Source of the DNA: Chryseosolibacter sp040902445
GTDB taxonomy: Bacteria > Bacteroidota > Bacteroidia > Cytophagales > Cyclobacteriaceae
Assembly (NCBI GenBank): GCA_040902445.1
Contig: JBBDXJ010000321.1
Span: forward strand, 1 to 12,512
Direction of reading: 5' to 3'
DNA length: 12,512 bases
Part shown: positions 7,001-12,512 of the stretch, in pieces
Layout: each line of letters begins with the position of its first letter
How positions within the stretch are numbered: position 1 is the first letter of the stretch
The notes under the pieces: generated by a model
The model's input: only the letters and a program-made list of their open reading frames with translations
The model's database searches: none
Told to the model about the DNA's origin: nothing
Made by a program: the position numbers and the translations under genes

Positions 7001-7604
7001 TGGCAAAGAAGAAGACATGTTCCTGGAGTCAGGAAAACGCAAAATACCGCTCACAGGAGAATGGAAATATGAAATCGAAAAACAATACAATGCCGATGCT
7101 ACGCCGATCTTTAAAAATGCTTCCATCGGAGAATTGTTTGTGAATACTTACATGGGGAAAACCACCGGCCCCGAACCGGCTGGAGCAGACCTGCCTGTAG
7201 GGGAAACCGGAGCAATCGTTATTACGATCAAAGCCCTTGAGAATGAAATGAAGTATGATATAAAAAATTTCACCGTAGAGGCCGGAAAACCAGTACAGAT
7301 CATTTTTGTAAATCCGGATTTTATGCAGCATAACCTGGTGATCACAAAACCCGGAACTATGGAAACGGTGGGCAAGGCGGCTGATAAAATTGCATCCGAT
7401 CCTAAAGGCGCGGCCATGCATTACGTTCCGGACATGCCCGAAGTGCTTTTCAATACCCCATTGATCAACCCTCAGGAAACGGTGAAACTGGAATTTATAG
7501 CGCCGGAACAACCCGGGGATTATCCATACGTCTGCACTTTCCCGGGTCACTGGTCGATCATGAATGGTGTAATGAAGGTTGTAAAAAGTAAAACGGCATT
7601 GTGA
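4089..7604 (+). CDS. ThuA / PVC-type dehydrogenase / HEAT / jelly-roll / azurin-like fusion lipoprotein
   Basis: A 1171-aa multidomain lipoprotein. The signal MKSPSTFF... ends in lipobox VFSC (Cys20). Residues about 35-238 are a ThuA-like (glutamine-amidotransferase-fold) domain of the kind that cleaves 3-keto-glycosides. Residues 288-660 are a sugar-dehydrogenase-like propeller of the putative membrane-bound dehydrogenase type, with two Asp-rich calcium-loop motifs, DTDGDGKAD (from 345) and DTDGDDRAD (from 388). Then follow a HEAT-like helical stretch (~675-850) and a jelly-roll carbohydrate-binding-type domain (~876-997, WFRKV...WVNGIKVG). Residues ~1040-1171 are an azurin-like cupredoxin with all type-1 copper ligands: His1081, Cys1149, His1154, Met1158 (CTFPGHWSIM). 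No CxxCH heme motif is present. Start: ATG 4089 gives the cleanest lipoprotein signal; ATG 4074 is possible and a TTG at 4059 is unlikely. Domain order is firm, substrate unknown. Confidence 0.88.
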   Translation: MKSPSTFFLAVLLSVLVFSCDQKIKNKLNDGPRRIEILFLGHASEHHNSARNMPLLASVLSREGINFSYTENPEDLNEETLGYYDGLMIYANHEQITPVQEEALLNFVNDGKGFIPIHCASFCFQNSPEYIRLVGGQFQKHDTGTFVAAIIQKDHPAMQALDTFSTWDETYVHHKLSDDRTVLMERVEADHREPWTWVKEHGKGRVFYTAYGHDERSWNNPGFHQLIKQGIVWAVGDVVRSQWETFAKEIPTLEYKDAPNIPNYEKRNPLPKYQEPLSPEESARLIQVPPGFDLELFASEPDIINPIAMEWDEKGRLWVIETVDYPNTVRDDKSSGDDRIKICEDTDGDGKADKFTLFADKLNIPTSMVFVNGGVIVSQAPHFLFLKDTDGDDRADVRDVIMEGWGTFDTHAGPSNLKYGFDNNIWGVVGYSGFEGTVAGERRDFDQGVYKFSPDVSTLEFLTRTSNNTWGLGFSENNDVFASTANNTHSVFMGISDKMAEGVEGIPLGSIKIDGHYAMHPITDKVRQVDVFGGFTAASGHNFYTARNYPKEYWNHAALVAEPTGHLVHIAWIEKDGAGFVEKDGWNLFASADEWVAPVEAKVGPDGSVWVLDWYNFIVQHNPTPSTERGGYAAVNGPGNAYENPLRDKTHGRIWRVVYREAKPYKARQLSKDEPDDLVDALSGDNQFWRMTAQRLLVESKNVEVLPSLYDLIKNEQNDSDGQNYPATHALWVLDGLHVIQSGNEAFQVATGALKHPAAGVRKAAIQILSGIQWTEQAILKSGILKDPDPNTRLTAVLSLVKVAPSDELGKILFDMSNEQGVKEDNWLSKAVYVAASRHQKGFIGAFMKASPDFNQSKAEKKRESPAFDDMAWEQMNLPQSIERAGLQIDGVVWFRKVIDIPANAAGRQAILSLGPIDDSDETWVNGIKVGSTKNEYNKPRKYTIPGLALKTGKNTIAIRMEDTGNRGGLYGKEEDMFLESGKRKIPLTGEWKYEIEKQYNADATPIFKNASIGELFVNTYMGKTTGPEPAGADLPVGETGAIVITIKALENEMKYDIKNFTVEAGKPVQIIFVNPDFMQHNLVITKPGTMETVGKAADKIASDPKGAAMHYVPDMPEVLFNTPLINPQETVKLEFIAPEQPGDYPYVCTFPGHWSIMNGVMKVVKSKTAL

Positions 7605-7648
7605 ATTTCAAAACTTTTGCAGATACTTACTTAACTGGAGTTACTTAT

Positions 7649-7678
7649 GCTAAAGTCGATAGTTCCATAGACTTAAGC
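7649..7678. repeat. Imperfect inverted repeat, 9-bp arms
   Basis: GCTAAAGTC (7649-7657) and GACTTAAGC (7670-7678) pair with a single A-A mismatch around a 12-nt loop. It lies 45 bp after the fusion gene's stop. A processing or mRNA 3'-protecting hairpin is possible; the sequence does not settle it. Confidence 0.4.
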
Positions 7679-7767
7679 CAAAATGTCAATAGTACCTAAG
7701 TCCAGTTACTTAAACCGCGAAATAGAAATTAACCATGAAAAGAAAAATTGACTTAACGCAGACGCCG

Positions 7768-7795
7768 CTCACAACTGACAACTCACAACTGACAT
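7768..7795. repeat. Heptamer tandem array CTCACAA / CTGACAA
   Basis: Four 7-mers alternate: CTCACAA, CTGACAA, CTCACAA, CTGACAT. The ACTCAC core matches the minus strand of the array at 2943-2970, so the two arrays are one family in opposite orientations. Confidence 0.75.
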
Positions 7796-7844
7796 CTAAT
7801 CGGCCACTAGTCATACCGGTACACAGCATGCAAAAATCTTCTTC

Positions 7845-8723
7845 GTGAGTGAACGTATAAAATTCGGCGTCAGTACGTGGCTATGGACTTCCCCTTTCAC
7901 AACGGATTCCATAGACCTGTTCCCAAAAATCAAATCCATGGGATACGATGCTGTGGAGATTCCGGTAGAGTATCCCGATATGATTGACGGGCTCAAAGTA
8001 AAACACGCCTTAATGGAGAATAGTCTTGAGGCGGTGGTATGTGGCGCTTTTGGTCCATCGCGTGATCTCACCAATGAAGATCCTAATGTTCACAAGCACT
8101 GTTTCGACTACATCAGCAAATGTTTTAACCTCTGCCATACCTGGAACGCAACCTTTCTCGCCGGCCCTATGTACTCTTCCGTCGGCAAAGCCCGGATGGT
8201 TCCCCCGGAACAACGCAAGATAGAATGGGACAGAGCGGTGACGAATTTATACAAGGTGTGCCAGCTGGCACAGGAAAACGGATTGATGATAGCGCTCGAG
8301 CCGCTCAACCGTTTTGAATCGGACCTGATCAATACTGCGGAAGATGTTTTGAAACTGGTGGCCGACATCAACCATTCAGCGGCAAAGGTATTACTCGATG
8401 GTTTTCATATGTCCATTGAAGAAAAGGATATTGAAAAAGCGATCACAAGTGTCGGCGACAAATTAATCCATGTCCAGGTCTCGGAAAATTACCGTGGTAT
8501 TCCGGGCACGGGTCAGACACCATGGCAATCGTATAAAAAGGGACTTGAGAAGATTGGTTACACTGGCATGGTATCAATAGAAAGTTTTACGCCCGATATC
8601 AAGGAACTTGCCGACGCCGTGTGCATATGGAAAAACCTCGCAGAGAGCCAGGATGGTTTTGCCAAAGAAGGGATCGCGTTTTTGAAAAAATTATTTGATA
8701 CCGGACTGAATTCGGTATCATAA
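7845..8723 (+). CDS. Sugar (phosphate) isomerase/epimerase, TIM barrel, tagatose-3-epimerase/Hyi-like
   Basis: A 292-aa cytoplasmic TIM-barrel enzyme of the xylose-isomerase-like superfamily, likely to isomerise or 3-epimerise a keto-sugar. It opens with the typical first strand (IKFGVSTWLW). Metal and catalytic positions resemble the D-tagatose/D-psicose 3-epimerase group: Glu152 in ALEPLNRFE, Asp185 and His188 in LLDGFHM, Arg217 before GIPGTG, and Glu246 in VSIESF. The usual third ligand His is replaced by Gln211 (IHVQVSE), as in hydroxypyruvate-isomerase (Hyi/OtnI)-type enzymes. The GTG start at 7845 is required: the upstream in-frame stretch has no start codon before a stop at 7797, and the next Met would remove the first barrel strand. 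It lies 52 bp before the oxidoreductase gene in the same direction, so the two probably share a transcript. Exact substrate unknown. Confidence 0.88.
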   Translation: MSERIKFGVSTWLWTSPFTTDSIDLFPKIKSMGYDAVEIPVEYPDMIDGLKVKHALMENSLEAVVCGAFGPSRDLTNEDPNVHKHCFDYISKCFNLCHTWNATFLAGPMYSSVGKARMVPPEQRKIEWDRAVTNLYKVCQLAQENGLMIALEPLNRFESDLINTAEDVLKLVADINHSAAKVLLDGFHMSIEEKDIEKAITSVGDKLIHVQVSENYRGIPGTGQTPWQSYKKGLEKIGYTGMVSIESFTPDIKELADAVCIWKNLAESQDGFAKEGIAFLKKLFDTGLNSVS

Positions 8724-8775
8724 GTATGGGGAGGATGCGCGCGGGTAGAAGATTAATTTCAAATTATTTAAGAAT

Positions 8776-9903
8776 ATGGCGGAGAAGAAAATAAATGTTG
8801 CCGTAATCGGACTGGGATTTGGTGCCGAGTTTATTCCCATTTATCAAAAACATCCGAACGCCAACATCATGGCTATTTGCCAGCGCAACGAAAAAAGACT
8901 GAACGAGATCGGAGATGCCTTTTCTATCGAAAAGCGTTTTACCTCTTACGACGAACTTCTCCGCGATAAAGAAGTCGAAGCCGTGCACATCAACACGCCG
9001 ATTCCCGACCATGCAACACAATCAATAAAAGCATTGAAGGCCGGCAAACACGTCGCCTGTACAGTTCCTATGGCTACGACCGTAAAGGAATGCGAAGAAA
9101 TTGTGCGGCTGACGAAAGAAACAGGGTTGACCTACATGATGATGGAAACCGTTGTGTATGCCCGTGAATTCCTTTTTATGAAAGAACTTTACGACAAGGG
9201 CGAATTGGGAAAACTTCAGTTCATCAAGGCAAGTCACCAACAAGATATGGATGGATGGCCGAATTACTGGCCCGGCCTTCCCCCGATGTATTATGCAACG
9301 CATTGCGTCGGCCCCGCGCTTGGATTGGTTCGCGGCGAGGCCGAATATGTTTCCTGTTTTGGCTCGGGTACGATCCGGAAAGAACTTCACCGCCACTACA
9401 ATTCGCCGTATGCGGTGGAGACCGCCCACATCAAATTCAGAAATTCGGACCTGAGCGCCCACGTATACCGGTCCCTGTTTGATGTTGCGCGTCAGTACCG
9501 TGAAAGTTTTGAAGTTTACGGATCGAAAAAATCTGTTGAATGGCCCTTGATCGAGGGCGAACCACTTGTGGTTCACACGGCAAAACGTCCCGAACACGAA
9601 ATTCCTGAGAAAGTAAACTGTCCGGATTTCGCGCATCTGTTGCCGGAGCCGATCCGGCGTTTCACCACCAAAGGTGTATACGATGCAGACGAACATCAGC
9701 ACCTTTCTTTTATCCAGGGTGCAGGCCATGGCGGTTCTCATCCACACCTTGTCCACCAGTTCTTAAATGCGCTGATAACAAAGCAACCTCCCTATCCAGA
9801 TGCTGTTCAATCGGCCAATATAACGTGTGTTGGAATCCTTGCGCACGATTCTGCCTTGCAGGGAGGAAAGATCATCTATTTGCCGGAGTTTACATGGCAT
9901 TAG
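8776..9903 (+). CDS. Gfo/Idh/MocA-family NAD(P)-dependent oxidoreductase
   Basis: A 375-aa cytoplasmic oxidoreductase. The N-terminal Rossmann fold has VAVIGLGFGAE (Gly12, Gly14, Gly16). The C-terminal alpha/beta domain shows the substrate-side motif YYATHCVGPALGL, with His176 as the likely catalytic base. The normally conserved EKP after GKHV is TVP here (residues 96-98, GKHVACTVPMA), so the usual Lys is absent. GH109-type members of this superfamily likewise carry a VP variant and a TH..GP motif, so this may be an NAD-using glycoside-cleaving or epimerising enzyme rather than a plain dehydrogenase (inference). No export signal is present. The start ATG at 8776 follows an A/T-rich leader without a Shine-Dalgarno. 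Placed after the epimerase, it probably acts on the same sugar pathway. Confidence 0.9.
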   Translation: MAEKKINVAVIGLGFGAEFIPIYQKHPNANIMAICQRNEKRLNEIGDAFSIEKRFTSYDELLRDKEVEAVHINTPIPDHATQSIKALKAGKHVACTVPMATTVKECEEIVRLTKETGLTYMMMETVVYAREFLFMKELYDKGELGKLQFIKASHQQDMDGWPNYWPGLPPMYYATHCVGPALGLVRGEAEYVSCFGSGTIRKELHRHYNSPYAVETAHIKFRNSDLSAHVYRSLFDVARQYRESFEVYGSKKSVEWPLIEGEPLVVHTAKRPEHEIPEKVNCPDFAHLLPEPIRRFTTKGVYDADEHQHLSFIQGAGHGGSHPHLVHQFLNALITKQPPYPDAVQSANITCVGILAHDSALQGGKIIYLPEFTWH

Positions 9904-10044
9904 GAATCGCTCAGGCCAACGCGCTCGTGAATATTTATCTACCCCGATTCCCCGTTGTGGATTAAAAAAAAGCTCCTCCGCTCTTACATAAAATCTATTG
10001 TTTTTCACGGTTACAAGGCTTAAATAGCCCTAAACAATTAACCT
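9904..10044. other. Short intergenic region, possible stem-loop
   Basis: A 141-bp gap. GGAATCG (9903-9909) and CGATTCC (9945-9951) are perfect 7-bp arms around 35 nt. An A8 run follows at about 9965, which is not a terminator on this strand. No TAnnTTTG box was found, so read-through from the upstream genes is plausible. Confidence 0.35.
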
Positions 10045-12381
10045 ATGCCTGCCCCCAAGAATAAATACCTGTTAATCCTGATAGTGATCTTTTTGTTCAC
10101 AACAGGCGCAATTGGAACATCAAATGTTTACGCTCAGAAGAGAAAAGCAAAAAAAGCCCAGGCAACAATGCCAAAAAAAATGGAGATCATCCTGGCGGAA
10201 AATCAGATGAGCCGTTATCGGATACTCCTGCCCTCAGGCGCAACTTCTACCGAAAAGAAAGCTGCGACTGTATTGCAGGATTACATTCTTGAGATCTCAG
10301 GTGCTGCCTTGCCCGTGATCACCGCTGACCAGCACCGCAGTCAATACGAAATTGTTCTCGGCCAGAACGACCGGCTGGATGATCTCGCCTTGAAAATAAA
10401 CTTCAACAGTTTGAAAGAGGACGGCTTTACTATCAAAACCGATAGCGCTCGTCTGATCATCGCAGGTGGAAATGAAAAAGGAACGTTGTATGGCGTATAC
10501 ACTTTCCTGGAAAAATATCTCGGTTGCAGGATGTACAGTCCAAAAGTAAAAGTCGTTCCAAAACAAGATCGGATTGTGATCGGGAAAATCGATGATCTTC
10601 AGGTACCGTTGATTGGATTCAGAGACACGCATTACCGCATAACATGGGATCCGGAATATATTGACTGGCATAAACTCGATCACGATGCACATGGAAACCG
10701 CACCGAGTGGGGAATGTGGGTGCATACTTTTAATGCGCTGGTTCCGCCGGAGACTTATTATGAAGAGCACCCGGAGTATTACGCCATGGTCAACGGCGAG
10801 CGAATTCCGACGCAGCTCTGTCTTACAAATCCCAACGTTCTGGAAATCACCATTCAAAACCTCCGAAAAAAAATCGCGCAAAAGCCGGAAGCTAAATACT
10901 GGTCCGTAAGTCAAAATGACAACCGCAATTATTGTACATGCGACAAATGCAAAGCCATCGATGATCGCGAGGGCTCGCCTTCCGGATCTATTATTCAGTT
11001 CGTCAACCAGGTGGCCGAGCTGTTTCCTGAAAAAATGATCTCCACGCTCGCTTATGAATACGGTCGTAAAGCTCCTAAAACACTCATTCCCCGCGACAAC
11101 GTCAACATTATGCTTTGCAGTATTGAGATCAACCGCGACAAGCCAATTGTACAGGATCCAAACAGCGCAGATTTTGAGACCGATGTAAAAGAATGGGGAA
11201 GGATCGCCAAAGACATCATCGTTTGGGATTATGTTATCCAGTTCAATCACCTGGTCAGTCCTTTTCCGAACCTTCATATCCTGCAGCCAAACATTCAATT
11301 CTTTGCTGAGAATGGCGTGTCAGCAATGTTTGAACAGGGCAACCGGGAAGTCGGTGGCGAATTCGCAGAGCTTCGTGCCTACCTGATCTCCAAATTGCTG
11401 TGGAACCCATATGAAAATGTCGATAGTTTGATGAACGATTTTCTCAAGGGATATTACGGTGATGCCGCGAAACCCATCAGGAATTACATCGATGAAATGC
11501 GCGAAGCATTGCTTCAGGCGGGAAAGCCGTTGCGGATATTTGGAAGTCCCATGGAAGCTGAAACCAGTTATCTCACGCCGGAGCTGATTGCGCGTTACGA
11601 AGGTTTTTTCGATGAAGCGGAAGCCAGTGTTGCTGATGATCCTGAGATTCTGGAACGGGTGAAGATTGCGCACTTGCCACTCGACTATGCCATTATGGAA
11701 CAGGCGAAGAAACATTTCGCCGGAGACCGGGGTGTTTTCCACAAAGTAAATGGTCAATGGCAGGTGCGAACCGATATCCGGGCAAAGATCAACCCATTCA
11801 CGGACCTTTGTATCAGACAAGGAGTTACTCAGGTCAAGGAGTGGAGTACTTCACCGGAAGAATACCGGGCCGCAATGTACCGCCTGCTCTCCCAGGGAAT
11901 GAACGAGCATCTCGCGTACAAAAAAAAGGCAGTGTTCATAACACCGGACTCCTCTCGATTGCCAGCCGCGGCGGCACATATGCTTACCGATGGCATCAGG
12001 GGCAGCCATGATTACTCCTACAACTGGCTGGCGTTTTCGGGCAAAGATCTCGAAGTGGTGGTGGATCTTGAAGAAATCAAACAGGTGAAGCGAATTGAAT
12101 CAGCTTATTATCAATATGCCTTCTGGCTGAGAGTTTTGCCAAAAAAAGTGGAATATTTTACTTCGGAAGATGGAGAGAATTTCCAACTCGCCGGGTTGGT
12201 AGAAAATACGTTGCCCATCGATCAGTACGGCGGACAACAACGCGACTTTATCCTTGAATTTGAACCGCGCAACGCGCGTTATGTGAAAGTCAAAGCGCAT
12301 ACTATTGGTAACACCCCGGCGTGGCACCCCGGCGGCGGCCGGGCGGCGAATATGCTGATTGATGAGATAGTGGTGGAGTAG
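10045..12381 (+). CDS. Secreted DUF4838 protein with C-terminal F5/8-type C domain
   Basis: A 778-aa secreted protein, probably a glycan-active or glycan-binding enzyme. A basic N-terminus and hydrophobic core (about residues 7-25) end in VYAQ, a signal-peptidase-I-type site near residue 30. Residues ~50-180 resemble the N-terminal domain that precedes GH67 alpha-glucuronidases (NEKGTLYGVYTFLEKYLGCRMYSP). The central DUF4838 region (~190-520) includes WSVSQNDNRNYCTCDKCKA with Cys297, Cys299 and Cys302, a family hallmark that could bind metal. A helical linker follows, and residues ~630-778 form a discoidin (F5/8 type C) carbohydrate-binding-like domain ending IDEIVVE. Acidic residues could serve as glycosidase catalysts but I cannot assign them. 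It is last in the plus-strand cluster, and its stop codon abuts a tandem array. The function of DUF4838 is not established to my knowledge. Confidence 0.87.
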   Translation: MPAPKNKYLLILIVIFLFTTGAIGTSNVYAQKRKAKKAQATMPKKMEIILAENQMSRYRILLPSGATSTEKKAATVLQDYILEISGAALPVITADQHRSQYEIVLGQNDRLDDLALKINFNSLKEDGFTIKTDSARLIIAGGNEKGTLYGVYTFLEKYLGCRMYSPKVKVVPKQDRIVIGKIDDLQVPLIGFRDTHYRITWDPEYIDWHKLDHDAHGNRTEWGMWVHTFNALVPPETYYEEHPEYYAMVNGERIPTQLCLTNPNVLEITIQNLRKKIAQKPEAKYWSVSQNDNRNYCTCDKCKAIDDREGSPSGSIIQFVNQVAELFPEKMISTLAYEYGRKAPKTLIPRDNVNIMLCSIEINRDKPIVQDPNSADFETDVKEWGRIAKDIIVWDYVIQFNHLVSPFPNLHILQPNIQFFAENGVSAMFEQGNREVGGEFAELRAYLISKLLWNPYENVDSLMNDFLKGYYGDAAKPIRNYIDEMREALLQAGKPLRIFGSPMEAETSYLTPELIARYEGFFDEAEASVADDPEILERVKIAHLPLDYAIMEQAKKHFAGDRGVFHKVNGQWQVRTDIRAKINPFTDLCIRQGVTQVKEWSTSPEEYRAAMYRLLSQGMNEHLAYKKKAVFITPDSSRLPAAAAHMLTDGIRGSHDYSYNWLAFSGKDLEVVVDLEEIKQVKRIESAYYQYAFWLRVLPKKVEYFTSEDGENFQLAGLVENTLPIDQYGGQQRDFILEFEPRNARYVKVKAHTIGNTPAWHPGGGRAANMLIDEIVVE

Positions 12382-12443
12382 TTTGAAAGGTTTGAAAAGT
12401 CTGAGAAGTTTGAAAGGTTGAAAGGTAAGGTTTGAAAGGTCTG
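12381..12443. repeat. Nonamer tandem array GTTTGAAAG
   Basis: Units GTTTGAAAG, GTTTGAAAA, GTCTGAGAA, GTTTGAAAG, then shortened GTTGAAAG and GTAAG, GTTTGAAAG and a partial GTCTG. The first G is the last base of the DUF4838 stop codon (TAG, 12379-12381). The shortened units suggest slippage. Confidence 0.75.
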
Positions 12444-12456
12444 TAGGTGAGCAATA

Positions 12457-12512
12457 CCCTATATACCTATATACCTATATACCTATATACCTATATACCT
12501 ATATACCTATAT
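12457..12512. repeat. Octamer tandem array CCTATATA, running off the window
   Basis: An initial CCCTATATA is followed by CCTATATA units with CC at 12466, 12474, 12482, 12490, 12498 and 12506, an exact period of 8. It continues past the window end. It shares its unit with the repeat at the 3' end of the AraC gene (3079-3116). Confidence 0.85.

Larger units (their letters stand above)
7605..7844. other. Intergenic region with imperfect hairpin and heptamer array
   Basis: This 240-bp gap follows the fusion gene. A stem GCTAAAGTC/GACTTAAGC (7649-7678, 12-nt loop, one mismatch) lies within a larger, imperfect symmetric region built on ACTTA/TAAGT and CTGGA/TCCAG words (about 7625-7715). No T tract follows, so it is not a standard terminator. 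A heptamer array lies at 7768-7795. A 37-codon open frame from ATG 7735 ends over the next gene's start (see findings). No TAnnTTTG promoter was found. Confidence 0.45.

Noticed and set aside
7029..7550. 173-codon open frame on the minus strand
   Set aside because: Antisense to the jelly-roll/cupredoxin part of the fusion gene, where the plus-strand copper-site motif is unmistakable.
9022..9756. 244-codon open frame on the minus strand
   Set aside because: Antisense to the Gfo/Idh/MocA gene, with no family motif and no plausible start context.
10297..11298. 333-codon open frame on the minus strand
   Set aside because: It is entirely antisense to the well-supported DUF4838 gene, has no recognisable domain, and is explained by codon bias of the plus-strand gene.
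12457..12512. CRISPR-like repeat array
   Set aside because: The units are 8 bp and contiguous, without spacers, and no cas genes are present. It is a simple tandem repeat.

Overview
The window looks like a chromosomal accessory region of a Bacteroidota bacterium, probably Cytophagales-like. This is inferred from the protein families, the lipoprotein-rich secretome, the absence of Shine-Dalgarno sequences before the starts, and TAnnTTTG-like promoter boxes. No database search was possible, so the taxon is a judgement. There is no rRNA, tRNA, insertion sequence, phage gene or CRISPR array.

Layout. (1) Positions 1-729 hold a 5'-truncated SGNH/GDSL hydrolase with the end of a probable Tat signal. 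(2) A convergent neighbour on the minus strand (1016-2110) encodes a six-bladed NHL-repeat lipoprotein. The two genes end inside facing copies of an 8-bp tandem repeat. (3) The stretch 2111-3087 is sparse, with one small secreted protein of unknown function (2667-2903), several operator-like repeats and short tandem arrays. (4) A cupin-type AraC regulator (3088-3954, minus) is divergent from a large lipoprotein (4089-7604). Between them is a direct repeat with exactly 21-bp spacing, a good candidate operator. (5) The plus-strand cluster 4089-12381 encodes a ThuA + sugar-dehydrogenase-like propeller + HEAT-like + jelly-roll + azurin-like copper fusion, a TIM-barrel sugar isomerase/epimerase, a Gfo/Idh/MocA oxidoreductase and a secreted DUF4838 protein with a C-terminal F5/8-type C domain.

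How the genes may work together (inference). ThuA and Gfo/Idh/MocA proteins are known partners in oxidative glycoside breakdown: the sugar is oxidised to a 3-keto form and the weakened glycosidic bond is then cleaved. Here the secreted fusion carries a dehydrogenase-type propeller, a ThuA domain and a copper electron carrier in one chain. The oxidoreductase and epimerase would act on the product in the cytoplasm, and the DUF4838 protein would bind or trim the glycan outside the inner membrane. The divergent AraC protein is the likely sugar-responsive switch. The substrate cannot be read from the sequence, and no transporter lies in the window.

The most unusual non-coding feature is that most genes here end in or next to a different short tandem array with 7-, 8- or 9-bp units. 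In several cases the stop codon is itself part of the array.
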